This document shows, in pieces, positions 43,986 through 55,100 of a stretch of DNA of 64,000 nt. How positions within the stretch are numbered: the stretch's first letter is position 1; every line of letters starts with the position of its first letter. The translations under genes and the position numbers were made by a program. Source of the DNA: Aquimarina sp. TRL1 (GTDB lineage Bacteria > Bacteroidota > Bacteroidia > Flavobacteriales > Flavobacteriaceae); NCBI RefSeq assembly GCF_013365535.1, contig NZ_CP053590.1:1602501-1666500 (forward strand). The letters run 5' to 3'. The notes under the pieces were generated by a model that was not told the origin of the DNA, did no database searches, and saw only the letters and a list, made by a program, of their open reading frames with translations.

Positions 43986-46376
43986 TTAATAATTGATAAT
44001 AAGGCGCAACAGGAAATTTCGTCCTAAATCGTCCGAAAAGTACCGTTGCCGATTCATGTAATTTCTATAATTCGTATTAAGGACATTATTAACTGTAAGT
44101 CCCATTTTTAATAAATTGTGTTCCCCTAGAGGAAATTCCATTTCCATATCGGCCTGTAATAGGTGATACGCAGGAGGAGGGGTGTTAATTTCTAATTCGA
44201 CATTTTCATTTTGCCTCAAAGAATAGACCTCAATATTTGCCGGATATTCATTCTGTTCGAAAAAATATTGACTTTCTAAAGAAGCTTTAAACCCTTTCCA
44301 CTTTTTATTTTGATAAATAATTGCATTATTAATATTTGGTGCCGGCATATTAATCAGAGGAACATCATTTTTTGTTTCTTTTCCTTTTACTAAAGAAAAA
44401 TTATGTGTTGTCTGCCAGTTCTGATGCCAATTGGCATATATCTTAGCATCTACCCCTAATAGCCTGGCGTCTGCCTGTCTATACCCCCATACCGGGAAAG
44501 CTCCCCTAATCGTAAGCTCTACTCCTTCTGGCTCCAGTAGTATATAATTATTAATATAGTTCGCATAAGGAGCAATTTCCCATCCCCAATTTTTATAATC
44601 TCTTTCTATCGACAAAGAAAATTTATGTGCCATTTCCTGATCCATTCTCAAATCTCCCAATTCTATTCTTGCTGCCGAGTGATGTAATCCATCACTAAAC
44701 AACTCTGATGGGTTAGGAGCTCGTTGCCCTAACGCATAATTAAATCGTAACTCATATGCATCTTTATAGGTGTATTGCACCCCAACTGTTGCAGAAATAC
44801 TATGATAATCAAAAACCGGATTTGTTAGAATCTGTGTTCCAAAGTCTTCTAAAACAATATCTGAGAAATCACGATCATATCCACGTTCTTCCCATCTGCT
44901 TTTTAAATAAAACTTCTTGGCATCTATCCTATTAAAATCATATCGAACCCCGGCATCAATGATCGCTTCACTACTAATATCGTATTCTCCTGTAAAAAAT
45001 ATTCCTGCATCGTATTTTTCATAGTCCGGGATTAACCTTCTTACCTGTGTAGAAGGGTCTGCAAAGTTTTCCTGATACCTCAATAATACCCCTGCATTCC
45101 ATGAGTAATCATATTTTGCATCGTATTTAAAATCAGAAGTAATTGTATGAGTTGTCAATTCCAGATCAATACTCGGTATTTCATCAAGATCGTCAGAGCG
45201 TCGAATATCAAATTCCATACGATGATTTTTTTGAAAATCATATTGCATGGTCCACTTTCCTAATTCTTCGTACCGTTTAAAAAATCGCAACCTCCCCAAA
45301 TGATGTGTTACATCTTGTTTTGGGTTTTTTATATCATAGGTAAAATCTCTTATTATAGATGGTTCCCTGCTATTAATCGCATCAATAAGATCGTCTACAT
45401 TTCCAATATGTGAACTGGCCAGCACCCCAATTTCATTATTATAAAATGAATAAAAAGCATCCCATCCATAAGAAAATTTATTCATTCCTATCGACAGAGA
45501 GCCTCCTTTTTCAAAAACGCCTGTATTTGATAGTATATAGTCTGGAGCTTCGACATCTCCAAATCTTTTTAGGGTTCCCTGCGCCTTAATAAAAAATCCA
45601 CTTTCATAACCTTTTATCATCTTAGTAGATAACGAACCTCCTCTTCCATTAGTTGCACCGGTAGCAATTGTTTTTCCATACAATGTATCTTTTGAAGCTA
45701 CTTTTTCCGGTTCTACGATAATGACACCTCCTATTGCATCTCCTCCATATTGAAGTGCAGAAGCTCCTTTTACCACTGTTATTTTACCTGCTGTATTAAC
45801 ATCCACATTGGGAGCATGTTCATCTCCCCATTCCATATCCTGCATTCGCACGCCGTTATTCATCAGCAATACTCTACTTCCATTAAGTCCTTGTATTACG
45901 GGCTTAACAATTGTAGATCCTGTATTTAAAGAAGAAACCCCTGTAATCTTTCGCAAGGCGTCTCCTAAAGCTCCACTACTATTTTCTTCGAGAACTGAAG
46001 AACCAAGCGTTTCCTCCTGTGACGAATTTGTTTTCTTTTTTTCTCCTGTTATTTCTACTTCATCTAATTCATTAAGGTGGTGCTCCAAATAAAAAGTATG
46101 TGAAGCTATTTCCGAAACATCCAGTGTCACCACCTTTGTTTCACATTTTTCATGAGATACAGTAAAAGCATAAGAAACTTCGCATAGTCCTTCTATCGTA
46201 TACTGCCCCGTTTCATCCGTTTGAATTGAGCGATCATTAAATCGTATTATTGCTCCTTTTAAGGCTTCCCCATCGTGAAAGTCAATTACATATCCGGTAA
46301 TTGATTTATTACAATCCTGAGCTATTAATTGCCCAATCCCTAAAAGAAACACAAGTATCCAAGTGTATCTTTTCAT
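43986..46376 (-). CDS. TonB-dependent outer-membrane receptor, ZnuD-like
   Basis: The start at 46376 opens a clear signal peptide (MKRYTWILVFLLGIGQLIAQ), so the ATG at 46418 is discarded; about 796 aa. An N-terminal carboxypeptidase-regulatory-like domain (KSITGYVIDFHDGEALKGA) precedes the plug (SGALGDALRKITGVSSL, VIQGLNGSRVLLMNNG, then VRMQDMEWGDEHAPNVDV) and a 22-strand barrel ending in NFLLRLIINY. The MQDM.....DEHA segment resembles the ZnuD zinc receptors. The metal is inferred. It is followed by the lipoprotein and preceded by the small His/Cys protein. Confidence 0.9.
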   Translation of the reverse strand: MKRYTWILVFLLGIGQLIAQDCNKSITGYVIDFHDGEALKGAIIRFNDRSIQTDETGQYTIEGLCEVSYAFTVSHEKCETKVVTLDVSEIASHTFYLEHHLNELDEVEITGEKKKTNSSQEETLGSSVLEENSSGALGDALRKITGVSSLNTGSTIVKPVIQGLNGSRVLLMNNGVRMQDMEWGDEHAPNVDVNTAGKITVVKGASALQYGGDAIGGVIIVEPEKVASKDTLYGKTIATGATNGRGGSLSTKMIKGYESGFFIKAQGTLKRFGDVEAPDYILSNTGVFEKGGSLSIGMNKFSYGWDAFYSFYNNEIGVLASSHIGNVDDLIDAINSREPSIIRDFTYDIKNPKQDVTHHLGRLRFFKRYEELGKWTMQYDFQKNHRMEFDIRRSDDLDEIPSIDLELTTHTITSDFKYDAKYDYSWNAGVLLRYQENFADPSTQVRRLIPDYEKYDAGIFFTGEYDISSEAIIDAGVRYDFNRIDAKKFYLKSRWEERGYDRDFSDIVLEDFGTQILTNPVFDYHSISATVGVQYTYKDAYELRFNYALGQRAPNPSELFSDGLHHSAARIELGDLRMDQEMAHKFSLSIERDYKNWGWEIAPYANYINNYILLEPEGVELTIRGAFPVWGYRQADARLLGVDAKIYANWHQNWQTTHNFSLVKGKETKNDVPLINMPAPNINNAIIYQNKKWKGFKASLESQYFFEQNEYPANIEVYSLRQNENVELEINTPPPAYHLLQADMEMEFPLGEHNLLKMGLTVNNVLNTNYRNYMNRQRYFSDDLGRNFLLRLIINY

Positions 46377-46440
46377 TATAAAATAATAAGTATCAGTGTG
46401 TTTTATAAAAAACACCAAGAAAAATAAATGCTCTAAATGA

Positions 46441-46728
46441 TTACGCTACAGGCGGCGCTTTATTGTGTAGTTTACTGAATGTAATTGTTTTAACAGTAGT
46501 ATTTAACGATATATATACTGCTGACTCTGCAGGAATATCTATTGTTTCTGGTACAGATACTTCTTCTACTAAAACAAAAAAATCATTATGATTTTGCCCG
46601 GAAACATATTCACATACCATACAATCCGAATCATCACTCGCATGATCCAAGACGTGTAATTCCCCAAGTTGCATCGCTCCGAACAGCAATAACAATAGGG
46701 AGGTTATGATATGTTTATGTACATTCAT
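46441..46728 (-). CDS. small exported His/Cys protein of the receptor locus
   Basis: A 95-aa protein with a signal peptide (IITSLLLLLFGAMQLG) and a short motif LHVLDHASDDSDCMVCEYV, which could bind a transition metal. It resembles small proteins next to metal-related TonB receptors. The gene lies 64 bp upstream of the receptor and is probably the first of the operon. Confidence 0.65.
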   Translation of the reverse strand: MNVHKHIITSLLLLLFGAMQLGELHVLDHASDDSDCMVCEYVSGQNHNDFFVLVEEVSVPETIDIPAESAVYISLNTTVKTITFSKLHNKAPPVA

Positions 46729-46788
46729 GGTGGCAAATAAACAAAAAAAATATTAGTTTTTTAACTATTTATAATAATTACTCCTCGG

Positions 46789-47634
46789 TTAATTGCAAAA
46801 ATCAATAGTTTTTTGTACTACTGTTTTCATGTCTTTTGGCAACTCCCGATCCGTCCAGGGGTGCTGTGCTCCAAAAACATGATTAGCACCTTCTAATATG
46901 TATAAATTACTTTTCGAATTTAATGAATGTAAGAACGCTGCTTCCTGAACTGCAACAGTCGTATCCGAGTCTCCGTGGATGATCAAATAAGGCACTTCGA
47001 GTTTTTTAACTGCTTTTGCGATGTCTAACCGCTCTTTGTTTTCTACAAAATTTGTATAAAACTGATAAAAATGTGGCATTTTTTGCCTGGTTCGACCATT
47101 TTCTATATACATAACTCCTTCTTTCTCCCAATCAGAAAGCTGAGCTCCTATTGGAAATCGTTTTTCATAATCCGAAACCCCAGCCCAGGTAACCAACCTT
47201 GAAACTCTTCTGTCTACAGCTGCTGTCAACGCTGCAATTCCTCCTCCTCTCGAATGACCTATAACCGTAATATTATCCGTCATTACATGTTCCTTATATT
47301 CAAACTCCTTAGAAACAACCCAATTTAGCACCTGATCCAAATCATCCATTTCCTTGGTATAATTATTATCCCCAAAAGCCTTTAAATCAGGAAAATCGAC
47401 AGGCTGATCAATAGTACCTCCATTGAATGAGAAATTAAATTTTATAAAGAAAAAACCTCGATTAGCAAAAGCTTCTCCTACTAAATTCCATGCCCCCCAA
47501 TCCTTAAATCCTTTGTAGCCATGGCAAAATATTACTACTGGTTTTTGAATTTCGGATGTAGAAAAACAGACATCTGCCACAATGGGTCTTCCATGTTTTC
47601 CAGGCAGTACTATATTTTTATTCTGGTGTATCAT
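46789..47634 (-). CDS. alpha/beta hydrolase (dienelactone hydrolase-like)
   Basis: A 281-aa hydrolase with the nucleophile in IGHSRGGGIA, the acid in IHGDSDTTV and the His in GANHVFG. The N-terminal CHGYKGFKDWG segment forms the oxyanion hole. Its start overlaps the stop of the AddB-like gene by 4 bp (ATGA, 47631-47634), so they are translationally coupled. Substrate unknown. Confidence 0.85.
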   Translation of the reverse strand: MIHQNKNIVLPGKHGRPIVADVCFSTSEIQKPVVIFCHGYKGFKDWGAWNLVGEAFANRGFFFIKFNFSFNGGTIDQPVDFPDLKAFGDNNYTKEMDDLDQVLNWVVSKEFEYKEHVMTDNITVIGHSRGGGIAALTAAVDRRVSRLVTWAGVSDYEKRFPIGAQLSDWEKEGVMYIENGRTRQKMPHFYQFYTNFVENKERLDIAKAVKKLEVPYLIIHGDSDTTVAVQEAAFLHSLNSKSNLYILEGANHVFGAQHPWTDRELPKDMKTVVQKTIDFCN

Positions 47635-50366
47635 ACTTCTTTTTCTATAAAAGGTCGTTTCGTATCAAAAATTTCTACGATTAATTTTTTTAATTGAGTC
47701 AAATATGCGAGAAACGTATCCTCTGTGATCTCTATATTTGCTTTTCCTCTTGGTGTTTCTTTTTTTCCAAATGACAAAAAGCCTTCTTTCAGGTTTTTAA
47801 AAGAAATAATTCCTCCCTGCATTGTTTCTACACTCCCCATTTCTTTAAAATACATATACGCATAAGCTAGTACCTGAATTATTTTACTATTCTTAAAGTC
47901 TTCCGTCAAGACCTCCCAATCTAATAAAACAACGTCATTCTTGACAACTTTACCTGTCTTGTAATCAATAATACGCAACATCCCATCCAACTCATCAATT
48001 CGATCCACCTTTCCCTTGATAAACACAGGAAAATCCAGTTCATCTATTTCGACTTTTGCTTTTAAGTTACTCTCGATATGACAAATTTTAAGCTTTCTTC
48101 CTTGTTCCAGCATTTTCTTCTCTGATTGCAGGAAATTATATACATACCGCTTAGCTACCTGATAGATTAAAAAGTTCTTTCCTCTTTTTATATCCAGACT
48201 GGAATATACTTTTTTAAACTCAGAAGTAACTTCCTGATCGATTATATCCATCATTTTTTTGACATCAGTAACTGTAAGAAATTTTCCTTCAAAGGGTTTG
48301 TAAAAATTCTCTAATGTATTATGAATGACTGTTCCTAGGGTATTAGCTGCAATTGTCTCTTCTACTTCTTCCTTTTCTTTAATTCCTAAAACATATTTGT
48401 AATAAAAATCTATTGGATTTCGAATGTAGGATGTCAGAGCAGATGGAGATAATCCATACGAGGCAAGTTTTTGTAATCTGCCTATCACTGTTTCTGTTTT
48501 TTCTACCGTTAGTAATGCTGTTTGTATCTTTGGAACTTCTGAAGAAATCAGTTGCTTTTTTATATGATGTGCTGGTCTTCTGTCTTTATCAAGCTGTCTT
48601 AAAAACCTACTTTTTTCTCCTCCGCCAACACCATCATTTTCTGTATTATATAACAGATAAATATTTTTAGCTCTTTGTATTAACCGATAAAAATGATACG
48701 TATAAATAGCATCCTTTTCTTTATAGGTAGGTAAATCAAATGCTTTTTTTAAATCATAAGGTATAAATGAATTAGTACTTTTACCTGCCGGTAGCACCCC
48801 TTCATTTACAGATGTAATAATCACTGTTTCAAAATCCAGGCATCTGGACTCCAACATCCCCATTAACTGCAATCCTCTAAAAGGTTCTCCTCTAAAATCC
48901 AGCGTATCTGTCGTCAGTATATCTTTATAAAACTGATGAAGAGACTGTATGGTATTTAGATATGTATATGAATCATTCAGAATAGTTAACTTATTAAAGA
49001 TTGTATAGAAATGATAAATGTATTCGAGCTCTAATGCATTTCGCTCTCTGTCTAAATTTTGTTTTAACTGTTTTATTAATTGTTGACAAATCAACAAAGC
49101 CGATCGAGTATCTTTCCAACCGGAATACAATAGTTTTAAAGCTGTTTTTTTTTCTTGCTCTATTTTATCCTCTATTTGATCATAGGCAACAAATACCATA
49201 TTCTCTTTAGAAACCACTTCTATAACCTTGCTGGCTGTATCTCCCAACAACCAATAGGAAGCGGGATTATTCAGGAGTTCTAATAAGGATTTATAATAAA
49301 CTCCTTGTGGGTTGGATACTTTATGAATTGCAAACAACAATTCGAAAAAAGAAGCAATAGGAGTTTCTTTTAGAGGCATCCCCATTGTAATATTCAAAGA
49401 GTTAATTGTTTCCGGCAATGCATTAAGAACCGGTAACAGCAAACTTTCATCCGCTAAAACAACCGCGGTATTCTCCATCTCCTCTACTGGAATTGTCGTC
49501 AGTAGTTCTCCTACGTATTTTGCCTGCCCTACATTTTTGGGAGCACCAATTATTTTTATGTTTTTTTCCTTCGAAAATTTATCAGTAATCCATTCAAAAG
49601 GTGCTTCTTTATAAAAACTCCAATTTTTCTGATATCCACGTAAGAACAAAGATGCTTCATGATATTTATTTTCCATAAAGAAACAGTCTGCATCCCAGAA
49701 TACTCGTGCTTTCTCACTTTCTAAAAGTTCTTGAATAATTGTTTGCTCTGCATTATTTAATGCATTAAACCCTACAAAAACATGGTTCCTTTCTGTTGTG
49801 CTTTTATAGGTTTGAATATTTTCAGAAGCTCTTCTATACAATAATCCCTGATACCCTACTCCTTTGCGAATTAACGCATCTCTAAATGCTATATAATAGT
49901 CTAATAAACACTCCCAAAAACTGATGTAGTTTTTTATTAACTGTGTTTTTTCTTCTTGTAAATACCAATGATTAATATCCTGTATTCCCGACAGGTAAGA
50001 AAAAAAGCTAACATAATCTACACAGTATCTATCAATCTCATTAAAATCATAGATTAATGTTTGTGCCCAACCACAAAAAGTATCCAGGTTTTCTTTTTCT
50101 AACGTAGTATGTGTATGCAAATATGCATCATAGAATTCGAAGAGTGTTTCTGTATTGTCGATTTGTCTCAATCCTGATAATTCCTCTATAAATTCTTCTA
50201 TACTAATAATCTCAGGCGCAAATACTGTTTTGTCTTTATACAATGCTAAAAGTTCTTTTTTCAAGAACAATCCCGCTCGCTTACTTGGTACAATAAAAGA
50301 CACTTCGCTTATATCTTTTTCTGTATCCTTTATATCCAGTAATACTTCTTCTAAAAAACTTTTCAC
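47631..50366 (-). CDS. AddB-like PD-(D/E)XK nuclease subunit
   Basis: A 911-aa protein from a GTG start with an N-terminal inactive helicase-like region (VSFIVPSKRAGLFLKKEL) and a C-terminal nuclease domain (LSPSALTSYIRNPIDFYYKY, then KVDRIDELDGMLRIIDYKTGK). The Asp...DYKTG residues are the nuclease active site. Together with the AddA-like protein at 52115 it would form the double-strand-break repair helicase-nuclease used in place of RecBCD. An OmpA gene lies between them. No Fe-S cysteines are seen near the nuclease core. Confidence 0.85.
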   Translation of the reverse strand: MKSFLEEVLLDIKDTEKDISEVSFIVPSKRAGLFLKKELLALYKDKTVFAPEIISIEEFIEELSGLRQIDNTETLFEFYDAYLHTHTTLEKENLDTFCGWAQTLIYDFNEIDRYCVDYVSFFSYLSGIQDINHWYLQEEKTQLIKNYISFWECLLDYYIAFRDALIRKGVGYQGLLYRRASENIQTYKSTTERNHVFVGFNALNNAEQTIIQELLESEKARVFWDADCFFMENKYHEASLFLRGYQKNWSFYKEAPFEWITDKFSKEKNIKIIGAPKNVGQAKYVGELLTTIPVEEMENTAVVLADESLLLPVLNALPETINSLNITMGMPLKETPIASFFELLFAIHKVSNPQGVYYKSLLELLNNPASYWLLGDTASKVIEVVSKENMVFVAYDQIEDKIEQEKKTALKLLYSGWKDTRSALLICQQLIKQLKQNLDRERNALELEYIYHFYTIFNKLTILNDSYTYLNTIQSLHQFYKDILTTDTLDFRGEPFRGLQLMGMLESRCLDFETVIITSVNEGVLPAGKSTNSFIPYDLKKAFDLPTYKEKDAIYTYHFYRLIQRAKNIYLLYNTENDGVGGGEKSRFLRQLDKDRRPAHHIKKQLISSEVPKIQTALLTVEKTETVIGRLQKLASYGLSPSALTSYIRNPIDFYYKYVLGIKEKEEVEETIAANTLGTVIHNTLENFYKPFEGKFLTVTDVKKMMDIIDQEVTSEFKKVYSSLDIKRGKNFLIYQVAKRYVYNFLQSEKKMLEQGRKLKICHIESNLKAKVEIDELDFPVFIKGKVDRIDELDGMLRIIDYKTGKVVKNDVVLLDWEVLTEDFKNSKIIQVLAYAYMYFKEMGSVETMQGGIISFKNLKEGFLSFGKKETPRGKANIEITEDTFLAYLTQLKKLIVEIFDTKRPFIEKEV

Positions 50367-50380
50367 TTTATAAAAATAAA

Positions 50381-50407
50381 AAACGCTCCGATTAGATCGG
50401 AGCGTTT
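50381..50407 (-). terminator. terminator of the OmpA gene
   Basis: Perfect stem AAACGCTCCGAT (50381-50392) with ATCGGAGCGTTT (50396-50407); on the minus strand a T run follows, after the OmpA stop at 50438. Confidence 0.85.
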
Positions 50408-50437
50408 TCGCTTATAATTTTCAGTTATTGAATCTCC

Positions 50438-51829
50438 TTATTTTACTAAGTTGATTTCAACACGTCTGTTTTGTTTTCTACCAGCTCTTGTCGCGTTAGT
50501 AGCGATTGGCTTTTCTTCTCCATACCCTTTAGCTGATAATCTAGACTGATCGATTCCGTTGTTTACTAAGAAATCTTTTACAGAATTTGCTCTAGACTCA
50601 GATAATCTTTGGTTTGTAGTAGCTCTACCTTGAGAATCAGTGTGTCCTTCGATAGAGAAGTTTGCACTTGGGTATTCTTTAAGGATCTTGATGATATCTT
50701 GAAGAACATTGAAAGACTCAGACTTGATACTTGATTTTCCAGTATCGAATAAGATAGTCTTAGCGTATTCGTTAAGAGTAGCCTGTACTTCTTCAGTTAC
50801 TTCTGGACATCCGTTGTTTGCAACAGTTCCAGGAACATCAGGACAGTTATCATCTTTATCTAATACTCCGTCATTATCTTTATCTTGGTAAGGACATCCG
50901 TTGTTTGCAGCAGGACCTGCTTCGTTTGGACAACCATCTTTACCATCAGTGATTCCATCACCGTCAGCATCAGGACATCCGTTAAGGCTAGCTAAACCAG
51001 AAACTGTAGGACAGTCATCTTTAGGATCTGGAACTCCGTCACCGTCAGTATCAGGACATCCGTTGAACTCAGCTGTACCAGCAACATCTGGACAGTCATC
51101 TTTTCCATCAACGATTCCGTCACCGTCAGTATCAGGACATCCGTTGAACTCAGCTAAACCAGGAACTTCTGGACACTCATCATCTTTGTCATATACTCCG
51201 TCACCATCAGTATCTTTACCTCCGAATGCGAAAGTAAGACCTGCAGAGTGCTGGAAGTGTGTAGGAGGATAGTTGCTTACCTCATAGTCTTCTAATACGT
51301 GCTTATAAGTAGACTGTACGTTTAATGCTAAATTTTCTGTTAACCAGAAGTTGATCCCTAAAGATCCGTTTACAGTTCCTACTCCTATTTCATCTATCCA
51401 AGTGTATCCACCACCTACACCTAAGTAAGGATCGAACCACTTAGCTTTTAAAGCATCTTTGAAGCTATAAGAGAATCTACCATCTAATGCATAGTAAGAT
51501 AAATCATCTACACTTTGATCTTCTCCATTAAGTTCTCCCCAGTTGCTAATTTTATTAACTGATCCTTCAGCAGTAAAACTAAAACCACTTCCTATGTATC
51601 TTCCTACGGATAATTTAGACACTGATGGAAGAATATTCCAGTGGTCATTAGCATTAAAATATTCGTCAAAGATTTCACCTTGTACAGGTAAATCTCCTCC
51701 TGTAGGAAAGATGTCGACAGCATTAACGCCAATCGATACTGCCCAAGGGTTGTTTTGATCTTGTGCATTCGTTGTACTTAAGCCAAGTACTAACAACGAA
51801 GCCACTAAAAATCTGCTAAGATGTTTCAT
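50438..51829 (-). CDS. OmpA family protein with thrombospondin type-3 repeats
   Basis: A 463-aa outer-membrane protein. A signal peptide ([20 protein letters not shown]) and an eight-strand barrel domain are followed by five calcium-binding TSP type-3 repeats (the unit is like [19 protein letters not shown]) at about residues 208-340, then the OmpA peptidoglycan-binding domain ([31 protein letters not shown]). The start is ATG at 51829; a TTG 6 bp earlier is possible. It links the outer membrane to the wall and is probably very abundant, given its consensus promoter. Confidence 0.94.
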   Translation of the reverse strand: MKHLSRFLVASLLVLGLSTTNAQDQNNPWAVSIGVNAVDIFPTGGDLPVQGEIFDEYFNANDHWNILPSVSKLSVGRYIGSGFSFTAEGSVNKISNWGELNGEDQSVDDLSYYALDGRFSYSFKDALKAKWFDPYLGVGGGYTWIDEIGVGTVNGSLGINFWLTENLALNVQSTYKHVLEDYEVSNYPPTHFQHSAGLTFAFGGKDTDGDGVYDKDDECPEVPGLAEFNGCPDTDGDGIVDGKDDCPDVAGTAEFNGCPDTDGDGVPDPKDDCPTVSGLASLNGCPDADGDGITDGKDGCPNEAGPAANNGCPYQDKDNDGVLDKDDNCPDVPGTVANNGCPEVTEEVQATLNEYAKTILFDTGKSSIKSESFNVLQDIIKILKEYPSANFSIEGHTDSQGRATTNQRLSESRANSVKDFLVNNGIDQSRLSAKGYGEEKPIATNATRAGRKQNRRVEINLVK

Positions 51830-51863
51830 ATTCAATAATTTAATTTTTACGTGTTAATTAGAG

Positions 51864-51894
51864 CAAATGTAATATGTTAAAAACTATTGTCAAA
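51864..51894 (-). promoter_or_regulatory. consensus promoter of the OmpA gene
   Basis: On the minus strand TTTG (51891-51894), a 19-bp spacer and TACATTTG (51864-51871) match the Bacteroidota consensus exactly. The start of transcription would be near 51858, about 30 bp before the ATG. Confidence 0.8.
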
Positions 51895-52114
51895 GACAAA
51901 ACTAATAATTTTTTCCTAACATATCAGTATTCATCAATGCTTACAGGTTTTTTTATATCGGTAATTTGTTTTTTTAAACCCCTGTAAACTTGATAATTTT
52001 AGCTCCAAGAGATAAAACCAATCGTTATTATCCTTGTTAATAATCCTACAATTATAAGACAAAATTCTCTTTTACACCTAATTTTCTACCAGGAATTACC
52101 CAAATAATCGTTGT

Positions 52115-55100
52115 TTATACATATTTTAGGGTGATTGACTCATTAACATATATCAATACTCTTTCATATAAAAAGTATCCTAATTCTTCTATAAGCTGTC
52201 CATATTCATATACTTGTTCTGCGTGCGTACTATAAAACCCTCCGGTTTTATAATCGATAATTGTCGCTCGGTTGTTCGCATCAATTACTACTCTATCGGG
52301 TCGATACTCTCTTCCTCCAGACATAATACTCCGTTCGTTTAATACTGTATTTCCTTTTTGGAAATAAGGTAAGACTCCGGGATGCATTATTATCCTTATC
52401 AATTCATCCTGTATAATTGATTTTTCCTTTTCTCCGATCTCTCCATGTAAATATGCTTTCGTTATGACGTCTTCTACATCTTCTTTGGTTTGTATTCTGG
52501 ACATCAATTCATGTAATAACGTTCCTTTTTCCTGGGCTTCTTTCTGGCTGGTATCCCATAATTTTCCTGCATTGGTAACTATAGAGATTTCATGCTTTTT
52601 AAAAACAGGGTCAAAACCGTGTAGCGTCACTTTTTCTGTATCGGTTTTTTCTTCTTCTTTGGATGCTGTTTTCTCAAAAACACCAAATCCATATTCTAAT
52701 CGTGCTTCATTCCATTCTCCAATATGCTGTAAATAGGCAATTAACTTTCCCGAAATTTTATTGGGATTGTGCATTCCTTTTGTGTTTAGCTCTAGTTTGG
52801 AAACGACATATAATTGTTGCTCAGCTCTTGTCATCGCTACATAAAAGACATTAAATGCATCCAGTTCTAGCTGAGATTTTCTTTCTTCCACTATTTCTTT
52901 TCCTGTGGTTCCATATATTTCAATATCCTTATTATAGTTAATCAACACCTCATCAAAATCTCCTGTTTGTTCTTTTTCTACCGGGAACCATGTTTTAGGC
53001 TCTATTTCTCTATAAAAATCTGTATTTGCAAACGGGTAGATAACACAGGGAAACTCCAATCCTTTGGATTTATGAATCGTCATAATTGTTACAGCTTCTT
53101 CTCCCTCTGGAGCTATGATACTAATTGTATCTTTTTTTACTTCCCAATAGGTTAAAAAACCAAGCAATCCTTCTGTATTTTTTTGAGTAAAACTAAAGAC
53201 TATATCCAGAAAAAACTGAACATATGCCGGTGCATTATTTCCTAGCGAGAAACACCTTATTATATATTCAACAGCTTCATACAGGGGTTTTATTCCTATA
53301 TATTCAAAATCAAAATAAATTCCCAAACCCTGTAGCTCCTTACTAAAGCTTATACGATCAGAAAAAACATGTTTTTCTAAAAATGCATGTGTATTTGATA
53401 CCCCATATGCTGATATGATAAAGTGAAGGATCTTTGTTTTGGTTATAAAATCCTTTGGATATACATACCATATTAACAAGTTTACAATAAACTGTACTTC
53501 GGTAGCTTTATTAATAAGAAGGGTTTCTGAAGAAATGATAGGAATATCTTTTTCGGTCAGGTAATCTGCTATAGACACTCCTTCTTTTTGCCTTCTGGTC
53601 AAAATACAAATATCATTTAATGAATACCCCTTTTCTACAAGTTCACTTACGATAGCATATGTTCTTTCTGCATAGGCAATATGTTCTTCTTCTATATTTT
53701 TTGCTTCGACAAAAGAAACATTAACATACCCTCCTTTTTTTGTGTTTACTTCTTGTTGATTTCCTGTTAGATACAATTCTTTATGCTTCAGGTTGCTAAA
53801 ATCATTTGACAAGAAGGTAAACAAGTTATTATTAAACAGAATGACCTCTTTATGACTTCTGTAGTTCCTGGGAAGGTTCATCACCTCCTTTTCTTCTATA
53901 GAAAAAGGGTTCTTCTCCAAAGATAGCTCTATAAACTGTTCTGCTTTCCCTCCTCTCCATCTATATATAGCTTGTTTTGCATCCCCTACCACTGTAAGAC
54001 TTCCTCTTTTACCATCTAGGGTTTCTGAAGATAGCGCATTATCGATTAAGGGAATCAGATTGTTCCATTGCATTTCTGAAGTATCCTGAAACTCATCTAT
54101 AAAATAGTCCCGATATCGCTCTCCCAGGCGTTCATATATAAATGGTGCCGGCTGATCCTGAATTGCTTCACTAATGATAGTATTAAATTCTGAAATAAGA
54201 AGGATTCGTCTTTCTTTTTTTATTTCCTGCAGTTCCTTATGAATTGCATTCAACACGGATAATGGGGTTAGGTTTTTTATGATTTTATCAAACAAACTTG
54301 CTTTAATAATCATATTCTTAGTCTCTAAAAAGCACTGTTCTATCTCTGGTCTTATCTCATCGATCAAGTCTTTTTTTACCGCATCTAATTTTGCCCCATA
54401 AAAAGGAGTTGTGTCTATCGTTTGTTTCCAGGAAGCATTAAAATCCGGCGAGATATCCCCTGCGGCAAGTTTTTCAAAATATTTAGGTACCGATCCTCTT
54501 AAAAAATCTTTCTGATCTAAACCGATGTCTTGTATACGGGTATTTATTTTTTTTGCCTGCGAAATAATTACTTCTTTATATTCCAGGTATTTTTTTTGTA
54601 ATTCCTTTTTATACGTATCAAAATCCGAAGCACTCTTTTGAGATAGTTTTTGCAGATGTTTTCTATCATTTTCTGAAAATAACAGTCTTGCTATTTTGTT
54701 TAGTTCCAGTGTTACATCCCAGCTTTTATCTTCCTCCATTTTCCCAAAAGCAAACTCTACTATTACTTTTGTCAACTCTTTATCTTCCCCTACTTTAGCA
54801 ACTACAGCATCAACAGCTTCTTCTATCAACACCTCTGTATCCATTTCTATTTCAAAATTCATAGGAATTCCCAAATCATGAGAGAAGGTTCTGATAACTC
54901 TATGTGTAAATGTATCTATGGTTACAATATCAAAAGCTGCATAATTATGAAGAATACTCTCTAGTATTTTTCGTGCTTTTTTCTTCAAGGTATTAGGGGA
55001 ACTGCTTATTTCTTTTGCTATATCTTCCAAAAGCAACTGATAATCAGAAGAAGGAGTAGGTTCACTAATTCCTATTAAACTTTCCAATACTCTGGTTTTC

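Noticed and set aside
50709..51272. Plus-strand frames opposite the OmpA repeats.
   Set aside because: The repeat composition of the TSP-3 region produces long antisense frames; no independent evidence.
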